Source of the DNA: Candidatus Aerophobota bacterium
GTDB lineage: Bacteria > Aerophobota > Aerophobia > Aerophobales > B3-G15
Length of the DNA stretch: 6,704 bases
Reading direction: 5' to 3'
Assembly: GCA_030615365.1 (NCBI GenBank)
Contig: JAUWZM010000113.1
Location: 1-6,704, forward strand
Each line of letters opens with the position of its first letter. The stretch's first letter is position 1. Of the stretch, positions 1 to 6,065 are shown one piece after another. Both the position numbers and the translations under genes were made by a program. The notes under the pieces are model-generated. The model was not told the origin of the DNA. It made no database searches and was given only the letters and a program-made list of their open reading frames with translations.

Positions 1-925
1 AGATATAACCATTGATGAGCTTTTTGAAAAAGGATACAAAGCTATATTTATTGCTACAGGAGCTCACAGAGACTTGAAATTGGGAATTAAAGGAGAAGAA
101 CTGAGGAATACTATGGGAGCTGCAAATTTTTTACGAAAAGTGAATCTTGGTCAAATAAAACAGATGAAAGGCCGGGTAGTTGTTATTGGAGGAGGAAATG
201 CTGCTATTGATTCAGCAAGGTCAGCGTATCGTCTGGGAGCAGATAAAGTTAGCATTGTTTATCGTAGAAAAAGAGAAGATATGCCAGCTCATTTGGATGA
301 GATAGCTCAAGCGGAAGAGGAAGGGATAGAGATGAATTTTCTTACTAATCCAGTGAGGCTAATCGGTGAGGAAAAAGTGGATAAAATGGAATGCTTACGT
401 ATGAAGCTGGGTGATTTTGATTCCTCAGGTCGGAGAAAGCCAGTTCCAATTAAAGGTTCTGAGTTTAATCTGGATGCTGATTTTGTAATTAAAGCCATAG
501 GTCAACAACCCGACCTTTCTTTTAATTCAAATCATTTTGAAATGAAAGTTGGTCGAAGGGGAACGGTGCTTGCAAACTTAGAGGATCTAAGCGTGAATGA
601 GAATGGTGTATTCGTAGGAGGTGATCTTGTTACGGGACCTTCTACCGTTATTGATGCAATAGGGCATGGAATAACGGCAGCTATTTCTATAGATAAATAC
701 CTTGGAGGAAAAGGCGTAATTGAAGAAAGTATAAGAAAAAAAGAAAAAATCGATGAGACGGTGGTTAGCCAAGAAAATTTGGAAATTAAACCGAGGGTGA
801 AGAAAGCTGATAATCATAAGGATGGTAGCCTGAAGGATTTTCAGGAAACCGAATCTACCTACAGTGATAACGAGGCTTATCAGGAGGCATCTCGTTGTCT
901 TCGCTGTGATATTCGAGTTGATTGA
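1..925 (+). CDS. FAD/NAD(P)-dependent oxidoreductase, GltD/NfnB-like, C-terminal part (5' truncated)
   Basis: The reading frame is open from base 2 to the TGA at 923-925 (307 visible codons), so the gene starts left of the window; the TTG at 74 lies inside a conserved stretch (ATGAHRDLKLGI) and is not the start. Numbering from the first visible residue, a Rossmann nucleotide-binding motif (VVIGGGNAAID) lies near residues 60-70, followed by IVYRRKREDMPA, typical of the NADPH site of glutamate synthase small-subunit-like proteins. A second flavin-binding motif (VFVGGDLVTGPSTVIDAIGHG) lies near 204-224. The C-terminus ends with CLRC (about 299-302), a Cys pair often seen at the end of hydrogenase-linked family members. 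The family moves electrons between NAD(P)H, FAD and iron-sulfur clusters in the cytoplasm. Lying 22 bp before the hydrogenase gene, it is probably a diaphorase-type partner, possibly fused to a NuoF-like domain off the window; that fusion is inference. Confidence 0.88.
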   Translation, partial: DITIDELFEKGYKAIFIATGAHRDLKLGIKGEELRNTMGAANFLRKVNLGQIKQMKGRVVVIGGGNAAIDSARSAYRLGADKVSIVYRRKREDMPAHLDEIAQAEEEGIEMNFLTNPVRLIGEEKVDKMECLRMKLGDFDSSGRRKPVPIKGSEFNLDADFVIKAIGQQPDLSFNSNHFEMKVGRRGTVLANLEDLSVNENGVFVGGDLVTGPSTVIDAIGHGITAAISIDKYLGGKGVIEESIRKKEKIDETVVSQENLEIKPRVKKADNHKDGSLKDFQETESTYSDNEAYQEASRCLRCDIRVD

Positions 926-935
926 TTTTTTAAAA

Positions 936-941
936 AAGGAG
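936..941 (+). promoter_or_regulatory. Shine-Dalgarno site of the hydrogenase gene
   Basis: AAGGAG lies six bases before the ATG at 948. It fixes the hydrogenase start at 948 rather than the in-frame ATG at 864, which lies inside the upstream gene and would add 28 residues unlike the family. Confidence 0.8.
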
Positions 942-947
942 AAAAGG

Positions 948-2669
948 ATGAGCGAAGTTAATTTGACTATAGATGGGATAAAAGTTAGCGTTGATGGAAA
1001 TACTACTGTGCTTGATGCAGCAAAAAAAGCGGGAATTAAAATTCCCACTCTCTGTCATTTTCCTGAAATACAGAGCATTGGTGCTTGTAGAATGTGTCTT
1101 GTAGAGATAGAAGGGTCTCCAAAATTGCAAGCTGCCTGTATGTATCCGGTATCAGAGGGAATTAATGTTAAAACAAATACTTCTGTTTTGCGAGAGGTAA
1201 GAAAGTTTGTTCTTGAGTTAATTCTTTCCGATCACCCTTCAGATTGTTTTACCTGCGAGAGAAATGGCAATTGTGAACTTCAGAAGTTAGCCAATGAGTT
1301 AGGTTTAAAAGAGATACACTATCCTGGAGAAAAATCACAGGCGAAGATTGACTCTTCCAATCCTTGCATAATAAGAGATACAGAAAAATGTATTCTTTGT
1401 AGAAGATGTGTAAGTGTGTGTCATCAGATTCAAGGAGTGGGGGTAATATTTCCACAGAAGAGAGGATTTGAAACCATCATTGCTGAACCTTTTGGCTTAG
1501 AACTTAAGGATGTACCTTGCACCTTTTGTGGTCAATGTATTGCTGTTTGCCCTGTAGGTGCTTTATATGAAAAAGAATATATTGACCAGGTTTGGCAGGC
1601 TATAAATGACCCGGAAAAACTTGTCATCGTTCAAACTGCTCCTGCTATCAGGGCTGCCATAGGAGAGGAATTTGGCCTTGAGGCGGGAACCTGCTGTACC
1701 GGGAAACTTTCTGCTGCCCTTCGTCGAATGGGTTTTGATAGAGTATTCGATACTCAATTTACTGCCGATCTTACTATTATAGAAGAGGGAAATGAGCTTA
1801 TAGACAGGATAAAAAATAACGGAACTTTACCTATGATGACCTCGTGTTGTCCTGGATGGATAAATTTTATAGAGCATTTCTATCCTGATTTGTTAGATCA
1901 TATATCTACCTGCAAATCTCCCCAACAGATGTTTGGAGCTATCGCTAAAACCTATTATGCAAAGAAAATTGGGATTTCGGCAGAAAAAATGTATGTGGTT
2001 TCAGTTATGCCCTGTACAGCTAAAAAATTTGAAGCAGAAAGACCTGAGATGGCATCTAGTGGGAAACAGGATGTTGATGCAGTTCTTACTACCAGAGAAC
2101 TTGCTCATATGATAAAACAAGCTGGGATTGATTTTATAAACTTATCTGACGAAAAATTTGATGCTCCTATGGGTATATCTACTGGTGCAGCAACAATTTT
2201 TGGAAACACAGGAGGCGTCATGGAGGCAGCTTTACGATCCGTATATGAAATTGTAACCGGCAAAACTTTAATTAAAGTGGAGTTCCGCCAAACAAGGGGA
2301 TGGGAAGGAATAAGAGAAGCGGAGATAGAAATAGATGGCATGAAAGTAAAAGTAGCTGTGGCTCATGGTCTTGCCAATGCCAAGAAAATTCTTGAGAAGA
2401 TGAAAGAAGGTGATTGCGAGTATCACTTCATAGAGATTATGGCCTGCCCTGGTGGATGCATTGGTGGAGGAGGACAACCCATAGCTCCGGATTTTGAGGT
2501 AAGGAAGAAAAGAATTGCGGCTCTCTACCAGGAAGATAATAATATGGCAGTTAGGAAATCCCATGAAAATTCGGCTATAAAAACTCTTTATAAAGAGTTT
2601 CTTGGTGAGCCCCTGGGTGAAAAATCTCATCATTTGCTTCATACCCATTACGCAAGAAGAGAAGTTTAA
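948..2669 (+). CDS. hydA: [FeFe]-hydrogenase catalytic subunit (group A, M3-type domain layout)
   Basis: Catalyses reversible H2 formation or oxidation in the cytoplasm. The 573-aa product has the same layout and nearly the same length as clostridial CpI. An N-terminal [2Fe-2S] domain carries C36, C47, C50 and C64. A His-Cys3 [4Fe-4S] site carries H96, C100, C103 and C109. A two-cluster ferredoxin domain uses C148/151/154/158 and C191/194/197/201. The H-domain has TAPAIR at 230-235, L1 TSCCPGW (C301 ligand, C300 proton relay), L2 MPC (C356) and L3 ACPGGCIGGGGQP (C500, C504). Proton-path residues E280, E283, S320 and E362 are present. The last ~35 residues (SHEN...LLHTHY) are the small-subunit-type tail. 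There is no C-terminal [2Fe-2S] domain as in Thermotoga HydA. The oxidoreductase next door suggests an NAD(P)H-dependent or bifurcating (A3/A6-like) enzyme; this is inferred from context. C249-C250 before TGK look unusual. Confidence 0.97.
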   Translation: MSEVNLTIDGIKVSVDGNTTVLDAAKKAGIKIPTLCHFPEIQSIGACRMCLVEIEGSPKLQAACMYPVSEGINVKTNTSVLREVRKFVLELILSDHPSDCFTCERNGNCELQKLANELGLKEIHYPGEKSQAKIDSSNPCIIRDTEKCILCRRCVSVCHQIQGVGVIFPQKRGFETIIAEPFGLELKDVPCTFCGQCIAVCPVGALYEKEYIDQVWQAINDPEKLVIVQTAPAIRAAIGEEFGLEAGTCCTGKLSAALRRMGFDRVFDTQFTADLTIIEEGNELIDRIKNNGTLPMMTSCCPGWINFIEHFYPDLLDHISTCKSPQQMFGAIAKTYYAKKIGISAEKMYVVSVMPCTAKKFEAERPEMASSGKQDVDAVLTTRELAHMIKQAGIDFINLSDEKFDAPMGISTGAATIFGNTGGVMEAALRSVYEIVTGKTLIKVEFRQTRGWEGIREAEIEIDGMKVKVAVAHGLANAKKILEKMKEGDCEYHFIEIMACPGGCIGGGGQPIAPDFEVRKKRIAALYQEDNNMAVRKSHENSAIKTLYKEFLGEPLGEKSHHLLHTHYARREV

Positions 2670-2771
2670 CTAAATTAAGAAAGTAAAAAACATACGAAGG
2701 TGATTGTTGCTTTTCATAAAAAATTACTATCGATGAAGTTATAGAATAAATTAGATAAAGGGGTTGAACGC
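2670..2771 (+). other. 102-bp gap between the hydrogenase and first receiver genes
   Basis: AT-rich gap without a GC-rich hairpin plus T-run, so I see no intrinsic terminator after the hydrogenase gene. TACTAT (2725-2730) and TAGAAT (2742-2747) resemble -10 boxes, but neither has a good -35 box at normal spacing. AAAGGGG (2757-2763), eight bases before the ATG at 2772, is a good ribosome binding site. Whether the receiver is transcribed with the hydrogenase is open. Confidence 0.4.
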
Positions 2772-3167
2772 ATGAATAGAAAAAAGAAAATTTTATTAAT
2801 AGATGATGAACGGGATTTTATTTATTTGAACAAGGTATTCCTGGAGAGCAAAGGGTATGAAGTTATAGCTGCTTATAATGGCGAGGAGGGGATAAAAAGA
2901 GCAAAGAGGGAAAGACCTGATTTAATAATTCTTGACGTAATGATGACTAGCATGACTGAAGGTTTTGATGTGTCTAGGGAAATCAGGACGGAGGATGATT
3001 TAAAAAATATTCCAGTGATTATGCTTACCGGGATTCGAAAAAAAGAAAAACTTCCCTGGACTTTTGAACCTGATAAAAATTGGCTGCCGGTCGAAAAATT
3101 TTTAGAAAAACCCACTTCTCCAGAAAAGCTTCTTGAGGAGATTGAGAAAATTATAAGGATAAAGTAA
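2772..3167 (+). CDS. Single-domain response regulator (CheY-like receiver)
   Basis: A 131-aa stand-alone receiver with no output domain. Visible signature residues are the acidic pair D11-D12, phosphoacceptor D55 in LIILDVMM, switch T86 in IMLTG and K113 in FLEKP. It would be phosphorylated by a histidine kinase and act by protein-protein contact or as a phosphorelay step; no kinase is visible in the window. T86 to K113 is 27 residues, against 22 in E. coli CheY, so the region before strand 5 holds about five extra residues, including a PDKNWLPV stretch also found in the second receiver (3990-4379). A hand count gives roughly 53% identity between the two without gaps, so they are probably duplicates. 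The gene lies between the hydrogenase and rex on the same strand. Its partner and role are unknown. Confidence 0.92.
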   Translation: MNRKKKILLIDDERDFIYLNKVFLESKGYEVIAAYNGEEGIKRAKRERPDLIILDVMMTSMTEGFDVSREIRTEDDLKNIPVIMLTGIRKKEKLPWTFEPDKNWLPVEKFLEKPTSPEKLLEEIEKIIRIK

Positions 3168-3180
3168 AAAACAAAGATTA

Positions 3181-3215
3181 GGGAGAGGAAGCAATTTTTC
3201 GGTATATCTTCTCCC
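3181..3215 (+). other. Possible hairpin in the rex leader
   Basis: Bases 3181-3189 (GGGAGAGGA) can pair with 3207-3215 (TCTTCTCCC), giving nine pairs with one G-T wobble around a 17-base loop. No T-run follows, so it is not an intrinsic terminator. It lies 26 bases before the rex ATG and its 5' arm is Shine-Dalgarno-like, so it could be a leader structure, or chance. Confidence 0.3.
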
Positions 3216-3228
3216 GGATAATTCAAGT

Positions 3229-3233
3229 AAAGG
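3229..3233 (+). promoter_or_regulatory. Ribosome binding site deciding the rex start
   Basis: AAAGG ends eight bases before the ATG at 3242 but only two bases before the in-frame TTG at 3236. The ATG is therefore the better start. Confidence 0.6.
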
Positions 3234-3241
3234 TTTTGGAT

Positions 3242-3958
3242 ATGAGTAAAGAAAAAGTTCCAGAAAGAGTAGCCATTCGTCTTTCTCTTTATCTTAGGCA
3301 TCTCAGGAAAATGAAAAAAATAAAGAGAATATCTTCTAAGCAACTTGCCCAGCTTGTGGGGGTATCAGGAGTAAGGTTACGGAAGGATTTATCTTACTTT
3401 GGGCAATTTGGAACCCCAGGTAGGGGTTATACAGTGAAAGAGTTGCGAGAACAAATTTCAAAAGCATTGAGTCTGGATAGGACTTGGGGTATAGCGCTGG
3501 TAGGTGTGGGAAAATTAGGGAGAGCTCTTTTGAATTACTTTACTTTTAAAAAAAGTGGATTTCACATAAAAGTTGGATTTGATATAGATACAGATAAAAT
3601 TGGTAAAACGATAGCTGGGGTAAAGATATATCATCCTTACCAAATGCCCAAAACAATAAGAGAAAAAAAGATTCATATGGGAATAATTACTGTTCCTGTT
3701 GAAGCAGCTCAGGAATCAGCAGATCTTCTCATAATAAGTGGCATAAAAGCTATTCTTAATTTTTCTCCTACCAGAGTAATTGTTCCCTTTTATGAAAAAT
3801 TAAAAAACGTTGATCTTACCTCGCAGCTTGAGGTTATGCCCTATTACATTGTTAATAATCAAAATTTTCCTCTATTCAAAGAAAATTTAGGCATTCCCGA
3901 GGATCAATTGGGGGTTGAAGAAGTATTATCTGAACGATCCAGTAAGTATAGGATATAG
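3242..3958 (+). CDS. rex: Redox-sensing transcriptional repressor Rex
   Basis: Rex homodimers bind operators when NAD+ is high and release them when NADH rises, controlling fermentation and hydrogenase genes in many anaerobes. The N-terminal winged helix-turn-helix (about residues 8-65) contains ISSKQLAQLVGVSGVRLRKD, then LSYFGQFG and a glycine-rich wing (GRGY). The Rossmann domain begins at ALVGVGKLGRALLNY (GxGxxG at 88-93), followed by FDID, GIITVPVEAAQ and ILNFSPTRVIVP. The usual final segment NVDLTSQLEVMPYYIV ends near residue 204, after which about 34 more residues follow, whereas known Rex proteins (around 210-215 aa) stop near there. The product is 238 aa from the ATG at 3242; a TTG at 3236 would add two residues. 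Rex sits between two paralogous receivers and downstream of the hydrogenase, a likely target. No clear Rex operator is visible in the window. Confidence 0.95.
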   Translation: MSKEKVPERVAIRLSLYLRHLRKMKKIKRISSKQLAQLVGVSGVRLRKDLSYFGQFGTPGRGYTVKELREQISKALSLDRTWGIALVGVGKLGRALLNYFTFKKSGFHIKVGFDIDTDKIGKTIAGVKIYHPYQMPKTIREKKIHMGIITVPVEAAQESADLLIISGIKAILNFSPTRVIVPFYEKLKNVDLTSQLEVMPYYIVNNQNFPLFKENLGIPEDQLGVEEVLSERSSKYRI

Positions 3959-3989
3959 TACTTTAATCATAAAAAGAGGAGGAAGTTAA

Positions 3990-4379
3990 ATGAAAAAAAA
4001 GGTGCTTTTAATTGATGACGAGGCTGATTTTGTAGAGGTCAATAAATTAGCCTTGGAGAACAAGGGATATCAGGTAATGTCTGCGTGCAATGGAAAAGAA
4101 GGCTTAAAAAAAGCCTTGCAGGAAAAACCAGATATAATAATATTGGATGTGATGATGAGCACAAGAACAGAGGGATTTGATGTTGCCCGGGAGTTGATGA
4201 AACACGAAGGAATGCAAGAAACACCTATAATAATGTTAACAGCACTGAGAGAAAGGATGGATATTAAGTGGAAAATAAAACCTGATAAGGAATGGCTTCC
4301 TGTAACTGAATTTGTGGAAAAACCTGTACCTCCAGAGGAATTAACAAAAAAAATAGAGGAGATGCTTAAGAAAAAATAA
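3990..4379 (+). CDS. Single-domain response regulator, paralogue of the one at 2772-3167
   Basis: A 129-aa receiver without an output domain. D9-D10, phosphoacceptor D53 (IILDVMM), T84 (IMLTA) and K111 (FVEKP) are all present, so it should be able to accept phosphate. It aligns without gaps to the receiver upstream of rex and shares the TEGFDV stretch after the phosphoacceptor and the PDKxWLPV stretch before the conserved lysine; spacing from T84 to K111 is again 27 residues. A strong Shine-Dalgarno AGGAGG (3977-3982) lies seven bases before the ATG. The gene starts 31 bp after rex and is probably co-transcribed with it. No histidine kinase is nearby. A link to the hydrogenase/Rex system is suggested only by position. 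Confidence 0.92.
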   Translation: MKKKVLLIDDEADFVEVNKLALENKGYQVMSACNGKEGLKKALQEKPDIIILDVMMSTRTEGFDVARELMKHEGMQETPIIMLTALRERMDIKWKIKPDKEWLPVTEFVEKPVPPEELTKKIEEMLKKK

Positions 4380-4550
4380 ACTTATTCCTTGAATATAAAG
4401 TTATGAAGGAAGGAAAAATTTGAGTTTTGTATGTGCTTACTTTATGTGAAAAAGAAGAAAAAATTATACTCTACGCTTACCCTCCACATGCCGTGCTGGA
4501 GATTATTGCTTCCTAATTTTGTATATCTCGAGGATAGCTTCAAAGAAAAA

Positions 4551-4620
4551 GTGCATTAGGTATTATAATAGTTCCTTTTCGAAGGTTAATAGAGCTAATA
4601 TTAACTGCTGTTTGATGCAC
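4551..4620. repeat. Nested inverted repeats upstream of apgM
   Basis: An outer pair, 4551-4562 with 4609-4620, can form 12 base pairs (8 Watson-Crick, 4 G-T), the first six perfect (GTGCAT/ATGCAC). Inside lie CCTT-TTCG-AAGG (4574-4585) and a perfect 7-bp pair GTTAATA/TATTAAC (4585-4591 and 4599-4605, 7-base spacer). Together they could fold as a branched 70-base structure or serve as protein-binding sites. The spacing does not match the Rex operator (TTGTTAA-N4-TTAACAA). Function unknown; chance pairing in AT-rich DNA is possible. Confidence 0.4.
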
Positions 4621-4621
4621 C

Positions 4622-4649
4622 TTGACAATTTTCTAAAGAGTACTACTCT
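4622..4649 (+). promoter_or_regulatory. Possible promoter for apgM with an overlapping dyad
   Basis: A perfect -35 box TTGACA (4622-4627) is followed after 16 bases by TACTCT (4644-4649), a poor -10 match. A dyad AGAGT-act-ACTCT (4637-4649) overlaps the spacer and -10, where a repressor could bind. A consensus TATAAT (4564-4569) further upstream has no good -35. Confidence 0.35.
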
Positions 4650-4671
4650 AAAAGAAAAGAGATGAAAAGTT

Positions 4672-5895
4672 ATGGTAGAAAAAAAGGCAATTTTCACGAT
4701 TATTGATGGATTGGGCGACAGAGCAGTAAAAGATGGGAAAACCCCCCTGCAACTGGCAAATAAACCTGTTCTTGATGATTTAGCCCGAAAAGGAGCTACT
4801 GGATTAATGAATACTCTGGGAGTTGGGATTATCCCGGGCAGTGATACCGCTCATCTTGCTCTTTTTGGGTATGAGCCAAAGATTTACTATCGGGGAAGAG
4901 GTGCTTTTGAAGCTCTGGGAGTTGGGATTGATTTAAAAGAGGGAGATGTTGCATTTAGATGCAATTTTGCCACTGTAGATGAAAAATTTCAAGTTATAGA
5001 TAGAAGAGCGGGAAGATTGAAAGATGAGGGAGTTGATCTTGCCAAGTCCTTACAGGGTATTAAAATAAATGGGGTAGAGATTATCTTTACCTCCTCTACT
5101 GAGCACAGAGGGGTTTTAGTTTTAAGAGGAGAGGGTCTTTCATCAGCCGTTTCCGATACTGATCCACATTCTTCTCAGGTTATTCCTCCCTTAAAGTCGA
5201 AGCCTCTTAAAGATACTGAAGAGGCCAAAAGAACTTCTCGGGTAGTAAATCAATTTGTAAAGAGGAGCTGGGAAATTTTATCCTCTCACCCTTTAAATAA
5301 GAAAAGGGAAAAGGAGGGAAAGCTGCCAGCTAATATAATTTTGACCCGAGGAGCAGGAGTGTATCAGAAGGTGGATTCTTTGGAGGAAAAATATGGATTT
5401 CGCTCCTGCTGTATATCAGGAGCTGCTCTTTACAGAGGAGTGGCCAGGTATGTAGGGATGCATATTATTAAGGTTGAAGGAGCAACAGGACGAGTAGATA
5501 CAGATATTGAAGCGAAAGCTCGGGCTGCCAAGGAGGCCTTAAGAGAGTTTGACTTTGTTTTTCTTCATGTAAAGGGAGCCGATAATGCGAGCCATGATGG
5601 AAATTTGAAGGATAAGCTCTTAATGATTGAAAAGGTAAATAGACTGGCTGAAATCTTAAGAGGAGAGGATGTGTGGTTTGTTATCACAGCTGACCATTCT
5701 ACGCCTGTTTCTATAAAGAGGCATAGTAGCGATCCTGTTCCCGTGCTAATCTATGGTGATGGTATAAGAAGGGATACGGTAAAATCTTTCGATGAGATTT
5801 CTGTAGCATCAGGTTGCCTGGGCTATTTTACTGGAACACAGCTAAATAGGATGGTGGTAGATTTAATGGGATGTGGCCATATGGTTGGTTCTTAA
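4672..5895 (+). CDS. apgM: 2,3-bisphosphoglycerate-independent phosphoglycerate mutase, archaeal type
   Basis: Interconverts 3- and 2-phosphoglycerate in glycolysis and gluconeogenesis, using two divalent metals and a phosphoserine intermediate. The 407-aa product matches ApgM of the alkaline phosphatase superfamily in length and motifs: IDGLGDR (metal ligand D12) at the N-terminus, PGSDTAHLALFGYEP with catalytic S57, YYRGRGAFEALG (72-83), RRAGRL (111-116), EHRG (144-147), DPHSSQ (164-169), HVKGADNASHDGN with D304 and H308 (299-311), TADHSTP with D341-H342 (339-345) and H351. A related branch is annotated as a proposed homoserine kinase, but mutase fits the complete motif set. The ribosome binding site is weak (GAGA about ten bases upstream). 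The gene is 292 bp after the second receiver, so probably a separate transcription unit. Confidence 0.94.
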   Translation: MVEKKAIFTIIDGLGDRAVKDGKTPLQLANKPVLDDLARKGATGLMNTLGVGIIPGSDTAHLALFGYEPKIYYRGRGAFEALGVGIDLKEGDVAFRCNFATVDEKFQVIDRRAGRLKDEGVDLAKSLQGIKINGVEIIFTSSTEHRGVLVLRGEGLSSAVSDTDPHSSQVIPPLKSKPLKDTEEAKRTSRVVNQFVKRSWEILSSHPLNKKREKEGKLPANIILTRGAGVYQKVDSLEEKYGFRSCCISGAALYRGVARYVGMHIIKVEGATGRVDTDIEAKARAAKEALREFDFVFLHVKGADNASHDGNLKDKLLMIEKVNRLAEILRGEDVWFVITADHSTPVSIKRHSSDPVPVLIYGDGIRRDTVKSFDEISVASGCLGYFTGTQLNRMVVDLMGCGHMVGS

Positions 5896-5917
5896 AAAAT
5901 TTTTGTAATTATCTGGC

Positions 5918-6040
5918 CGCGGATGGACGCAGATGAATACAGGGCAAGTGAAATTCTGTTCAAGGATTTATCTCGCAAGAAACTGAATGCGAAGGAATTA
6001 TTAAATAACTATGTACGACAATTCGTGATAATTAGTGGTT
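5918..6040. repeat. Degenerate 10-bp-period repeats, probable intergenic repeat relic
   Basis: CGCGGATGGA (5918-5927) is followed directly by CGCAGATGAA (5928-5937), identical at 8 of 10 positions, then a decayed third copy. At the other end ATTCGTGATA (6021-6030) is followed by ATTAGTGGTT (6031-6040), 7 of 10 identical. From memory, GCGGATGAACGCAGAT-like and ATTCGTG-like decamers recur between genes in various bacterial genomes. The GC-rich left block stands out from its surroundings. I infer a relic of a dispersed repeat. Confidence 0.4.
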
Positions 6041-6065
6041 GAATAGAAATTTAAATTTTAACTGA

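Larger units (their letters stand above)
4380..4671 (+). other. 292-bp intergenic region before apgM, no convincing gene
   Basis: No RNA gene or family-like protein is recognisable. TTCCTT (4385-4390) and AAGGAA (4406-4411) form a weak 6-bp inverted repeat after the receiver, but there is no GC-rich terminator. Two short open frames occur, 4427-4516 (TTG start, 29 aa) and 4431-4559 (42 aa); neither has a well-placed ribosome binding site. Nested inverted repeats occupy 4551-4620 and a possible promoter 4622-4649. Confidence 0.5.

Noticed and set aside
74..76. TTG as the start of the oxidoreductase gene
   Set aside because: The frame is open to the window's left edge and the upstream residues (KAIFIATGAHRDL) are conserved family sequence, so the gene is truncated rather than starting here.
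864..947. In-frame ATG extension of the hydrogenase by 28 residues
   Set aside because: It lies inside the upstream gene, lacks a ribosome binding site and adds a sequence unlike hydrogenase N-termini; the ATG at 948 has a good site.
307..2648. Several antisense open frames of 63-153 codons opposite the oxidoreductase and hydrogenase genes
   Set aside because: They lie wholly or largely opposite strongly conserved coding sequence, have no family-like motifs, and are expected by-products of codon bias.
2873..3343. Antisense open frame of 156 codons across the first receiver and rex start
   Set aside because: Its sequence is rich in S, F and I as expected from the complement of lysine/glutamate-rich genes, and both overlapped genes are certain.
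3851..3864. TTGTTAATAATCAA as a Rex operator half site
   Set aside because: It lies inside the rex coding sequence and the second half is imperfect with wrong spacing.
4039..4224. Antisense open frame of 61 codons opposite the second receiver
   Set aside because: Shadow of a well-supported receiver gene; no motif of its own.
4574..4590. TTCGAA as the T-loop of a tRNA
   Set aside because: The flanking bases do not form a T-stem, and no acceptor, D or anticodon arm fits around it.
4585..4605. GTTAATA/TATTAAC as a Rex operator
   Set aside because: The known Rex site has four bases between the TTGTTAA and TTAACAA arms; here GTTAA and TTAAC are 11 bases apart and the outer TT/AA are missing.
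5896..5910. A/T run after apgM as an intrinsic terminator
   Set aside because: AAAAAATTTTT has no GC-rich stem before the T-run.
5923..6042. 39-codon open frame between apgM and the BFN gene
   Set aside because: No ribosome binding site, its beginning is made of the decamer repeat, and no family is recognisable.
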